Shown here in pieces: positions 1 to 5,114 of a DNA stretch of 8,499 bases. Each line of letters opens with the position of its first letter. Position 1 is the stretch's first letter. The DNA is from Selenomonadaceae bacterium (lineage in GTDB: Bacteria > Bacillota > Negativicutes > Selenomonadales > Selenomonadaceae), in NCBI GenBank assembly GCA_017529085.1, contig JAFXOC010000321.1, forward strand, positions 1 through 8,499, in the 5' to 3' direction. The notes beneath the pieces were generated by a model that saw only the letters and a program-made list of their open reading frames with translations, had not been told where the DNA came from and searched no databases. The translations under genes and the position numbers were made by a program.

Positions 1-24
1 GTCTTGCTAGAGAACCGACGGCTT

Positions 25-99
25 TTAGCTTTTAATAAGTAGAACAGTGAAGAATATCAGCGTCAACGCCAATAAATACACGAGATCATACTGATTCAT
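25..99 (-). CDS. Hydrophobic 24-residue peptide, candidate type I holin-like toxin (copy 1)
   Basis: A short ORF reads from ATG at 99 to TAA at 25. The peptide begins MNQYD, has a continuous hydrophobic core (YLLALTL then IFFTVLLI) long enough for one membrane span, and ends in KS. It is preceded by AAAGGGGGTGA five bases before the ATG and by a sigma-A-type promoter, so it is very likely translated despite its size. A second copy at 535-609 shares 15 of 24 residues, and several shared residues use different synonymous codons, which points to selection on the protein. Small peptides with an MxxYE/D start and one membrane span after a GGGGGTGA site are typical of Bacillota holin-like type I toxins, which act on the inner membrane. 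That family assignment is inferred from pattern. Just after the stop, CCGTCGG at the window edge is the first arm of a terminator whose other arm lies outside, so this copy's antisense RNA cannot be examined. Confidence 0.66.
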   Translation of the reverse strand: MNQYDLVYLLALTLIFFTVLLIKS

Positions 100-104
100 A
101 AGCT

Positions 105-150
105 TCACCCCCTTTCGGGGGCATCCGGCCATCGATAGCAAACCACCTGA
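105..150 (-). promoter_or_regulatory. Toxin copy 1 leader: SD-covering hairpin and 5' arm
   Basis: On the minus strand GCCCCC-GAAA-GGGGGT (122 to 107) forms a stable GNRA-loop hairpin. Its 3' strand is the Shine-Dalgarno AAAGGGGGTGA (115 to 105), so ribosome access should be blocked in the folded leader. The segment 150-127 corresponds to the leader arm which, in copy 2, has an inverted partner beyond the toxin ORF. The partner for copy 1 would lie left of the window. Translation control by structure is typical of type I toxin mRNAs; here it is inferred from sequence. Confidence 0.6.
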
Positions 151-154
151 ATGT

Positions 155-183
155 ATTCTATCATAAAATTTTCATTTAAGCAA
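155..183 (-). promoter_or_regulatory. Sigma-A-type promoter of toxin copy 1
   Basis: The minus strand has -35 TTGCTT (183-178), a 17-base spacer and -10 TAGAAT (160-155), giving a predicted start near 148. The same arrangement is conserved upstream of copy 2 with -10 TAAAAT, although the leader sequence between has diverged. Confidence 0.7.
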
Positions 184-200
184 GCTTGAAATTTGAACTT

Positions 201-360
201 CACTCACAGTTACTATTCACGGTTGCGGACTCTCCTCCCTGCCGCTTCGCGCCTTTCCCTCCTCTGGGAGGAGTTTTTTTCACTGTCTTGAAGTTTTCCT
301 CTTAGTGCCCCCCCTAGAGGTGGGGTGGGGGGGAGATTCCGTGAATAGTAACCACTCACG
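201..360 (+). mobile_element. MITE-like element with 14-bp inverted ends and 8-bp direct flanks (repeat copy A)
   Basis: Perfect 14-bp inverted repeats GTTACTATTCACGG (209-222) and CCGTGAATAGTAAC (339-352) bound a 144-bp segment with no ORF of note. Immediately outside are CACTCACA (201-208) and CACTCACG (353-360), a 7/8 direct repeat in the place of a target-site duplication. The interior starts GGACTCTCC and holds a broken GCCGCTTCGCG-type hairpin, then CTCCTC-TGG-GAGGAG followed by seven T (259-280), and a C-rich/G-rich pair CCCCCC...GGGGGGG. The interior is related to the repeats at 2877-2998 and 6527-6658. No transposase is present, so any movement would have been in trans. It lies between the two toxin cassettes. 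Confidence 0.65.
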
Positions 361-392
361 CGAATTAGCAAACGGGAAATATTAAAAATTTG

Positions 393-421
393 TTGATATT
401 TTTTCTGTTTTGGTGTATTAT
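393..421 (+). promoter_or_regulatory. Plus-strand promoter for the antisense RNA
   Basis: TTGATA (393-398), a 17-base spacer and TATTAT (416-421) make a close match to the sigma-A consensus, with a predicted start near 428. It points rightward into the 3' end of toxin copy 2. No protein-coding frame with a ribosome binding site follows before the terminator at 505-531, so the product is likely a short untranslated RNA. Confidence 0.68.
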
Positions 422-427
422 GAGCAT

Positions 428-543
428 AAGAAAAAGTCCCGCTTGCCAGGCGAGGCTCAAGCGATTTAACGATGGTCTGCCCCCATGGTTAGTGGTTGCA
501 AAATCCGTCGCGTTGGCTAAACTATCGACGGCTTTTAGCTTTT
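428..543 (+). ncRNA. Candidate antisense (antitoxin) RNA opposite toxin copy 2
   Basis: A predicted transcript of about 115 bases runs from the promoter at 393-421 to the hairpin at 505-531 followed by CTTTTAGCTTTT (532-543). It overlaps the last codons of the toxin ORF and all of the toxin 3' region. It contains a 5' hairpin CGCTTG-type segment (440-463) and the 21-base arm 457-477, which is the same-sense counterpart of the toxin leader. Convergent short RNAs meeting at a shared terminator are the arrangement of known type I pairs such as txpA/ratA and fst/RNAII. Pairing here would be through the 3' overlap. No RNA family was searched; the call is from layout only. Confidence 0.55.
505..531. 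terminator. Shared bidirectional hairpin terminator of toxin copy 2 and its antisense RNA
   Basis: CCGTCG (505-510) pairs with CGACGG (526-531), and the loop can add GTT/AAC (512-514/520-522). On the plus strand it is followed by CTTTTAGCTTTT. On the minus strand it is followed only by ATTTTGC, a weaker T-run, so toxin transcripts may read on to the second hairpin (463 to 440, then GGGACTTTTTC). The hairpin begins four bases after the toxin stop codon. Confidence 0.6.
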
Positions 544-609
544 AATGAGTAGAATCGCAAGAACCATCAGCGTTAGAGCCAATAGGTACATAAATTCGTA
601 CAAATTCAT
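535..609 (-). CDS. Hydrophobic 24-residue peptide, candidate type I holin-like toxin (copy 2)
   Basis: ATG at 609 to TAA at 535. The peptide starts MNLYEF, continues through YLLALTL and a hydrophobic stretch (LAILLI), and ends KS, which predicts one membrane span with a basic C-terminus. The ribosome site AAAGGGGGTGA lies at 625-615, and a promoter with a 17-base spacer is at 692-664. Conserved positions relative to copy 1 are MN-Y, YLLALTL and LLIKS; most changes elsewhere keep hydrophobicity (I/M, V/I, L/F). Unlike copy 1, its complete context is visible: a leader that can base-pair with the downstream region, a terminator and a convergent antisense promoter. A family-level match to holin-like toxins is plausible from the N-terminal MxxYE pattern but unproven. 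It could instead be a small membrane peptide with another role. Confidence 0.68.
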   Translation of the reverse strand: MNLYEFMYLLALTLMVLAILLIKS

Positions 610-614
610 AAGCG

Positions 615-659
615 TCACCCCCTTTCGGGGCGTTTGACCATCGTTAGCAAATCGCTTGA
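615..659 (-). promoter_or_regulatory. Toxin copy 2 leader with SD hairpin and long-range pairing arm
   Basis: The Shine-Dalgarno AAAGGGGGTGA (625-615) can be closed by CCCC-GAAA-GGGG (630-619). Bases 659-636 are an inverted match to 457-477: 21 bases agree with a single three-base insertion (GCT) in the leader. A toxin mRNA that reads through the first terminator could therefore pair its 5' end with its 3' end. The adjacent 3' GGGGGC (485-479 region) could also take up the anti-SD strand, so the SD hairpin and the end-to-end pairing compete. Confidence 0.58.
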
Positions 660-663
660 ATGT

Positions 664-692
664 ATTTTATCATAAAGTTTTCATTAAAGCAA
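664..692 (-). promoter_or_regulatory. Sigma-A-type promoter of toxin copy 2
   Basis: The minus strand has -35 TTGCTT (692-687), a 17-base spacer and -10 TAAAAT (669-664), giving a predicted start near 657. AT-rich sequence upstream (AAATTTCAAGC) is shared with copy 1. Confidence 0.72.
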
Positions 693-715
693 GCTTGAAA
701 TTTGAAATTTATGTG

Positions 716-757
716 AAAACCCCTTCCGTATATGAAGATATGCGGAAGGGGTTTTTT
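716..757 (-). terminator. Strong intrinsic terminator after the UDP-glucose dehydrogenase gene
   Basis: CCCCTTCCG (720-728) pairs with CGGAAGGGG (743-751), extended inside by TAT/ATA pairs around a GAAG loop and outside by AAAA/TTTT. It is flanked by AAAA (716-719) and TTTTTT (752-757), so it can work in both directions. Its first base is only a few bases past the stop codon of the minus-strand gene ending at 760. Confidence 0.85.
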
Positions 758-759
758 AG

Positions 760-1985
760 TTAATCCTTAAAAAACAAATCTCTGGTATAGACCTTATCCT
801 TCACATCGTCTAAGATTTTATCGTAGCGATTTGCGATAATGAGTCTGCTTTGGCGCTTAAAATCCTCTATGTCGTTTACTATTTTGCTTCCGAAAAAAGT
901 CGCGCCGTCTTTTAACGTAGGCTCATAGATTATAATTGTCGCGCCTTTGGCTTTTAAACGCTTTATAATGCCCTGTACGCTAGAGGAGCGGAAATTGTCG
1001 CTGCCTTTTTTCATGGACAAAAGGTATACCCCGATAATCACTTCGCTTTCGCGCTCGTAGGAAAACGCTTCGCCCATATTATACGCGCCGCTTTTTTTTA
1101 GGACTTCGGCGGCTATGAAATCCTTTCTTGTGGAGTTGCTGTCTACAATGGCGCGAATGAGATTTTCCGGCACTTCGCTATAGTTTGCCAAAAGTTGCTT
1201 GGTATCTTTCGGAAGGCAATATCCGCCGTAACCAAACGAAGGATTGTTGTAATAATTTCCGATGCGCGGGTCGCGAGAAACACCCTCGATTATCGAAACC
1301 GTATCAAGCCCTTTCGCCTGCGCGTATGTATCAAGTTCGTTGAAAAGGAAATCCTGAGAGCCAAATATGTGTTGGCAAAGAGTTTCACCGCTTCCGCTTC
1401 GGTTTTGCCCATAATAAGCGTGGGAATATCGTCGTCAAGCGCGGCGTTTTTCAAAAGCGTTGCAAATTTTTCCGCCGTCTCTTTATGTTTCTCGTCCGCT
1501 CCGACTATTATCCTCGAAGGATGCAAATTATCGTAAAGAGCCCTTCCTTCCCTTAAAAATTCGGGGCTGAAGAGTATGCAAGCGTCGCCGTATTTTCGGC
1601 TTAACTCTTCCGTAAATCCGACCGGCACCGTGCTTTTTATTACTATAACCGCATTTTTGTTTACGCTTAAAATATCGCCCACTATAGATTCGACTATCGA
1701 AGTATCAAAAAAATTCTTCTGCGGGTCATAATTTGTTGGCGCGGCTACAATGACGATATTTGCCTCTCTGTACGCCATTTCGCTCTCCGTCGTCGCCCGT
1801 AAATTCAGTTCTTTGGTTTTTAAGTATTCCTCTATTTCCTTATCTTTAAAAGGAGCTTGACGATTATTTATCAAGTCGACCCTACTTCTATCCACGTCAA
1901 CGGCGATTACCTCGTTTCCAACCGCCAAAAGCGTAGCCAGAGAAAGCCCCACATAACCTAATCCCACTACCGTTACCTTTTCCAT
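760..1985 (-). pseudogene. ugd: UDP-glucose 6-dehydrogenase, frameshifted
   Basis: This gene would oxidise UDP-glucose to UDP-glucuronate with two NAD+, supplying precursors for capsule or exopolysaccharide. The first frame (1985 to about 1346) gives the Rossmann motif GLGYVGLS near residue 8, then STVPVGFT, FSPEFLREG, LYDNLHPSRI and TEAEAVKLFANTYLALRISF. There the frame shifts at the run TTTT (plus positions 1343-1346). Reading one base later restores NELDTYAQAKGLD, DPRIGNYYNNPSFGYGGYC and LPKDTKQLLANY, then SGSDNFR-like SDNFRSSS and YTRDLF to TAA at 760. One missing T (expected TTTTT) explains everything. The catalytic Cys of GGYCLPKD (codon 1216-1218) lies after the break, so the first frame alone would be inactive. 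Repaired length is about 408 residues, close to family size. There are no other stops, which suggests a recent mutation, a sequencing error in a T-run, or slippage. The ribosome site AAAGGA precedes ATG 1985, 33 bases after the HD gene. Confidence 0.88.
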
Positions 1986-2018
1986 AAAATCATTTCCTTT
2001 ATGCCAAAAACTTATTTT

Positions 2019-2813
2019 TTATGTCTGCCATTCGTTCAAGCATTGTCTCATACGTTGATATTTTTCTTCCGTCTCGGCGTTTGAAAATTTGATATTGAAC
2101 ATTTTATTAAAATATCCGTCCTTTAACACTTTTCGTTTTGAAGCCGGCATTTTTAACCCAAAAAACAACGCTTGATGCGCCAGCAAAAAATCCGCCAAGG
2201 TTTTGCGCTTTGTATAATCCGCCGTGGTATGATTATAAAAAGCCGCCTCGATTTCGGGGCTTATGTCCGTTTTTGCGATCTCAGCCTTATCCGCACCGTA
2301 CATTTCTTTATACCCCGCCGTTGCAATCGCGCGGAAAATGTCTATCTTGTCGGCTTCCCTTATAATATCGCAAAAAAGAATCTCGCGCTCCGTTAAATTA
2401 TCGGGCAAAACCAAATCGCCGTGATGATAAATCGCTTTTCTCATAACAATTTTATCTTTACTGGGTATTTCGTCGTAATTTAATATAATATCCGCAATCA
2501 TCCCGCGACGAAAAAGCAAATGCGCCCCTATATGAGCGTGATTGTATCTGTCGGAGTCCTTAAAGGTGCGAGTAATAATCGCCTGTCCAAAGCGGGCGAA
2601 ATCGTGCAAATATCCGATAATCCAAGCAAGCGTAACATCATATTCGCTTAGTTTTAATTTTTTTGCAAGATACGTGGAATTTTTAGCGACCTCTCTGCTG
2701 TGGGTAATTTTTCGCTTGCACATGGCGCCGATATCGCCGGTTGTCATGTTGTAAAGCGAAAAAAAATCCTCGCAATTTTTCTTAATCTGTCTTTTTTTGA
2801 AAATTGTCGACAT
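2019..2813 (-). CDS. HD-domain metal-dependent phosphohydrolase, substrate unknown
   Basis: The 264-residue product has the HD-superfamily metal site: H38 (in KITHS), the H70-D71 pair in YLHDFARFGQ, H94, H130/H131 in AIYHHGD, and D155 in READKID. There is no signal peptide or membrane segment, so it is probably cytosolic. HD proteins cleave phosphate esters of nucleotides, cyclic dinucleotides or other phosphomonoesters; nothing here fixes the substrate. GAGGGG lies eight bases before ATG 2813. Upstream, on the same strand, is the repeat at 2877-2998. No convincing promoter is visible in the AT-rich stretch 2820-2875, although TATAAT- and TAGAAT-like strings occur there. The 33-base gap to the UDP-glucose dehydrogenase start suggests one transcript, but a functional link is only a guess. 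Confidence 0.82.
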   Translation of the reverse strand: MSTIFKKRQIKKNCEDFFSLYNMTTGDIGAMCKRKITHSREVAKNSTYLAKKLKLSEYDVTLAWIIGYLHDFARFGQAIITRTFKDSDRYNHAHIGAHLLFRRGMIADIILNYDEIPSKDKIVMRKAIYHHGDLVLPDNLTEREILFCDIIREADKIDIFRAIATAGYKEMYGADKAEIAKTDISPEIEAAFYNHTTADYTKRKTLADFLLAHQALFFGLKMPASKRKVLKDGYFNKMFNIKFSNAETEEKYQRMRQCLNEWQT

Positions 2814-2876
2814 AACGCGCCCCTCAAGTTTTGGTTGTAATACAAAATTCTACTGTATTATGCTATTATAAATCTA

Positions 2877-2998
2877 GACTCTCCCCCCTACCCCCCCCTC
2901 TAGGAGTGGGGCGTTTTTGTGGAGCTTTAAAGTTTTGGCGCGAAAAAAGCCCTCCTCCTAGAGGAGGGAAAGCCGCGAAGCGGCAGGGAGGAGAGTCC
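2877..2998 (-). repeat. GC-rich nested-hairpin repeat (copy B)
   Basis: Read on the minus strand, this runs from GGACTCTCCTCCCTGCCG at 2998 to GGGGGGAGAGTCT at 2877. Order of parts: terminal GGACTCTCC, hairpin GCCGCTTCGCGGC, hairpin CCCTCCTC-TAG-GAGGAGGG with T-run, a unique middle, a C-rich/G-rich pair CCCC...GGGGGGGG, and the inverted terminus GGAGAGTC. The whole can fold as one long structure closed by ACTCTCC/GGAGAGT. It fills most of the gap between prfA and the HD gene, and its terminator faces the direction of prfA. Confidence 0.78.
2943..2968 (-). terminator. Intrinsic terminator of prfA inside repeat copy B
   Basis: Minus strand: CCCTCCTC (2968-2961), loop TAG, GAGGAGGG (2957-2950), C, then TTTTTT (2948-2943). 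It lies 56 bases after the prfA stop codon with nothing else in between, so it is the likely end of the DUF1385-prfA transcript. Confidence 0.75.
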
Positions 2999-3023
2999 TT
3001 AAAAAGAAAGAAAAGAACGAATT

Positions 3024-4091
3024 TCACTCAGAAACTTCCGTCAGCCGTTTTGTCTCGTTGTCAACGGTCAGCGCGTCGATGATTTCGTCCAGGTTGCCTT
3101 CCATAAATGAATCCAGTTTATAAAGCGTCATGTTTATGCGGTGGTCGGTGACTCTGTTTTGGGGGAAGTTGTAGGTGCGAATACGTTCGCTGCGGTCGCC
3201 CGAGCCTACCTGGGATTTTCTGTCTGCGGCGACTTCTTGTTCTTGCTTAATCCTTGCTGCGTCGCTTACTCTGGCACGCAGTACCCGCATCGCCTTTTCT
3301 TTATTTTTTAGCTGACTCTTTTCATCTTGACATTGCACTACTATGCCCGTCGGAATATGCGTAATGCGAACGGCGGTTTCGGTTCTGTTGACGTATTGCC
3401 CGCCCGCCCCCGAGGCGCAGTATGTGTCTATTCTGAGATCGTTCGGATTGATGTCGGCTTCGACTTCCGTGACTTCGGGCAGTACCGCAACCGTAACGGC
3501 GGAAGTGTGGATGCGTCCGGAACTTTCCGTTTCGGGGACCCGCTGCACTCTATGCGCGCCGGATTCGAATTTGAATTTTGAGTACGCCCCGCCGCCCGAA
3601 ATTAACAGGGCGGCTTCTTTTATTCCGCCTATACCGATATAGCTTGAAGACAAAAGCTCCGCTCCAAATCCCTTTTTTTCCGCATAGCGTAGATACATCC
3701 GCAGAAGCTCCGCCGCAAAAAGCGCCGCCTCGTCGCCTCCTACGCCCGCGCGAATTTCAAGTATTACGTTCTTGCTGTCGTTGGGGTCTTTGGGCAACAG
3801 TAATCGTGGAAGCTCGGCTTCCAATACGTTCTTGCTTTCAATCGCGCTTTTTAACTCTTCTTTAGCAAGTTCCTTTACTTCTTCATCATCGTCGTTTGTC
3901 AGGGTTTCCAATTCTTCAATCTGCTTTAGTAAGTCAAAATAATAATCTATTTTTTGTACGATGGGCGTAAGTTCGCCGTGTTCTTCCGAATATTTCTTAT
4001 ACTTCTCCATATCGGAAATAACGGCGGGGTCTGAAAGCAGGGATTCCAGTTCCGAAAAATGCGCTTTTAACGCTTTAAGCTTGTCTATCAC
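3024..4091 (-). CDS. prfA: Peptide chain release factor 1 (RF1)
   Basis: The 355-residue product matches the usual RF1 length. It reads UAA and UAG stop codons in the ribosomal A site and triggers hydrolysis of peptidyl-tRNA. Visible parts: an N-terminal helical domain (1-95), EIRAGVGGDEAALFAAELLR (112-131), the stop-codon recognition tripeptide PET at 186-188 within RVPETESSGRIHTSAVTVAVLPE-type sequence (PxT marks RF1, not RF2), and the catalytic GGQ at 230-232 within GAGGQYVNRTETAVR. Start GTG at 4091 has AAGGAGG seven bases upstream. The GTG overlaps the stop of a 15-codon minicistron, so initiation is probably coupled to upstream translation. It is cotranscribed with DUF1385 and ends before the terminator at 2943-2968. 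Tyr replaces the commoner His after GGQ, a minor variation. prmC, whose product methylates the GGQ glutamine, is not adjacent here. Confidence 0.97.
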   Translation of the reverse strand: MIDKLKALKAHFSELESLLSDPAVISDMEKYKKYSEEHGELTPIVQKIDYYFDLLKQIEELETLTNDDDEEVKELAKEELKSAIESKNVLEAELPRLLLPKDPNDSKNVILEIRAGVGGDEAALFAAELLRMYLRYAEKKGFGAELLSSSYIGIGGIKEAALLISGGGAYSKFKFESGAHRVQRVPETESSGRIHTSAVTVAVLPEVTEVEADINPNDLRIDTYCASGAGGQYVNRTETAVRITHIPTGIVVQCQDEKSQLKNKEKAMRVLRARVSDAARIKQEQEVAADRKSQVGSGDRSERIRTYNFPQNRVTDHRINMTLYKLDSFMEGNLDEIIDALTVDNETKRLTEVSE

Positions 4092-4149
4092 GCCGCCGCC
4101 TCCTTCGCTTTTAATTCGATTAATTTGTCCTTCACGCCGCAGCCTCCTT
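4062..4149 (-). repeat. 44-bp imperfect tandem duplication spanning the prfA translation start
   Basis: The units 4149-4106 and 4105-4062 (minus-strand reading) match at 34 of 44 positions without gaps. Both contain AAGGAGGC-GCGGCGTGA, then GACAA, and end TTAAAAGCG. Each unit carries an SD and a GTG start fused to a TGA. As a result the upstream gene ends in KEAAA, and so does the minicistron created by the duplication. Confidence 0.7.
4088..4135 (-). CDS. Coupling minicistron of 15 codons between DUF1385 and prfA
   Basis: GTG at 4135 overlaps the TGA of DUF1385 (GTGA, 4135-4132). The frame reads VKDKLIELKAKEAAA and stops with a TGA overlapping the GTG of prfA (4091-4088). An AAGGAGG lies upstream at the same spacing as for prfA. 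The peptide's first residues mimic the RF1 start (VIDKLKALKA) because both come from the 44-bp duplication. It has no domain and is probably translated only in passing, delivering ribosomes to prfA. It may have no function as a peptide. Confidence 0.4.
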   Translation of the reverse strand: MKDKLIELKAKEAAA

Positions 4150-5001
4150 TGGAAGCACTTCGGTGAGCGCTTTCGCCGCCACTTCCAACATATCGTCCGT
4201 CGGCTCCCTCGTTGTCAAATACTGCAACCACAGCCCCGGCATCACCAAAACTTTGGCGATTATGTTGTCGGATTTTGCCAAGAGCTTCAACACTTCGTAA
4301 GAAATTCCCGCTATAACGGGCAACAGCGCAAGCCTGCTGACAATTCTCGTCACTAAATCCGGCCAGCCCGTAAAGGCGAATATCACCGTAGAGATTATCG
4401 CCACCAACAGCAAAAACGACGTGCCGCATCTAGGATGGATCCTTTTCTGTACCCTGATATTTTCAACCGTCAGCGGCAAGTCCTTTTCATAACAATATAT
4501 GGTCTTATGCTCCGCCCCGTGGTACATAAACACGCGTCTAATGTCCTTCATCAGCGAAATTCCCGCCACATACGCCAAAAACAGAAGAAGCCTTATCGCG
4601 CCCTCCACCGTGTTCAGCCAAAAGGGATCCGCGTCCTCGCCGATCATAAAATGCGTCGCTTGAGTCGGCAGTACCACAAATATCGCGCCCGCCAGTATAA
4701 ACGCGACGACGGTCGTTATGGCTATATCTTTATCCGTCATCTCTTCCTCTTCGTCTTTTGTCAGGATTTTCCCCGAAAAGGACAGCGCTTTCATCCCGAT
4801 TATAAGCGACTCAAAAAGCACCACCGCGCCCCTTATAAACGGCAAATCAAACACTTTATATTTTTCCCGTAACGACGTAACTTTCTTCGTCTCGACAGCT
4901 ATCTCTCCGTCAAGATTTCTCACCGCCACCGAACACATATTTTCTCGACGCATCATCACGCCTTCTATTACCGCCTGTCCTCCTACCAATACCTTATCCA
5001 A
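4132..5001 (-). CDS. DUF1385 family membrane protein (YqhQ-type)
   Basis: The 289-residue protein belongs to a conserved but functionally unassigned Bacillota family (PF07136). From the chosen start, landmarks are GGQAVIEGVMMR (7-18), four likely membrane spans (about 93-113, 134-151, 195-211, 224-242), YHGAEHKTI (160-168), HPRCGTSF (189-196) and QYLTTREP (260-267) near the C-terminus. The conserved His and Cys residues hint at metal binding, but no reaction is known. The start is taken as TTG at 5001, because AAAAGGAG (5016-5009) sits seven bases upstream and the family begins near GGQAVIEG. The in-frame ATG at 5034 lies upstream of the likely transcription start and has no ribosome site. 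The stop overlaps the minicistron leading to prfA. In many clostridial genomes this family sits next to prmC-prfA; here prmC is absent. Confidence 0.9.
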   Translation of the reverse strand: MDKVLVGGQAVIEGVMMRRENMCSVAVRNLDGEIAVETKKVTSLREKYKVFDLPFIRGAVVLFESLIIGMKALSFSGKILTKDEEEEMTDKDIAITTVVAFILAGAIFVVLPTQATHFMIGEDADPFWLNTVEGAIRLLLFLAYVAGISLMKDIRRVFMYHGAEHKTIYCYEKDLPLTVENIRVQKRIHPRCGTSFLLLVAIISTVIFAFTGWPDLVTRIVSRLALLPVIAGISYEVLKLLAKSDNIIAKVLVMPGLWLQYLTTREPTDDMLEVAAKALTEVLPKEAAA

Positions 5002-5035
5002 TCCTATTCTCCTTTTGTCGGGGCTTCGCCCCAAT

Positions 5036-5041
5036 ATTATA
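5036..5041 (-). promoter_or_regulatory. Possible -10 element for the DUF1385-prfA transcript
   Basis: A perfect TATAAT lies on the minus strand at 5041-5036 with a predicted start near 5029. The region at -35 (about 5064-5059, CATCTA) is poor, so the call is tentative. Just downstream GGGGC-GAA-GCCCC (5032-5020) can form a small hairpin in the leader, ending four bases before the Shine-Dalgarno. Confidence 0.4.
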
Positions 5042-5042
5042 A

Positions 5043-5071
5043 TTGATTAATTTTTAAGTAGATGTTATACT
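5043..5071 (+). promoter_or_regulatory. Sigma-A-type promoter of the ClpX-like gene
   Basis: TTGATT (5043-5048), a 17-base spacer and TATACT (5066-5071) give a predicted start near 5078 and a short leader to AAAGGGAG (5101-5108) and ATG 5115. It abuts the divergent TATAAT at 5041-5036, so the two promoters may compete for polymerase. No heat-shock operator such as CIRCE or a CtsR box is visible in the leader. Confidence 0.6.
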
Positions 5072-5114
5072 AAAAGTTGCAAAAAATCAATAGAAAATCG
5101 AAAGGGAGAAATAT

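Noticed and set aside
230..235. Altered GGQ context (GGQYVN) in RF1 as a sign of changed function
   Set aside because: The GGQ itself and the PxT recognition motif are intact, and the residue after GGQ tolerates variation. The rest of the protein is a standard RF1. The positions given are protein residues.
201..360. CRISPR-like or tRNA-like structure from repeated hairpins
   Set aside because: There is no regular repeat-spacer periodicity and no cloverleaf with a CCA-type acceptor. The hairpins are part of an interspersed element found singly at three sites.
457..477. Reading the inverted arms as par-type direct repeats where antisense RNA pairs with the toxin leader
   Set aside because: The arms are inverted in the DNA and transcribed convergently, so both RNAs carry the same sense and cannot pair there. 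Only the toxin 3' region is complementary to both.
1290..1536. Programmed ribosomal frameshift in the UDP-glucose dehydrogenase gene
   Set aside because: No slippery heptamer, stimulatory SD or downstream structure is evident, and this family is not known for recoding. A missing T in a T-run is simpler.
2831..3082. Plus-strand frame of 83 residues across the intergenic repeat
   Set aside because: It translates repeat copy B and the antisense of the prfA end, with low-complexity Pro/Gly/Arg content and no ribosome site.
5020..5032. Riboswitch or protein-binding leader before DUF1385
   Set aside because: Only a 5-bp GGGGC-GAA-GCCCC hairpin is present in a leader of about 28 bases, too short for a known riboswitch.
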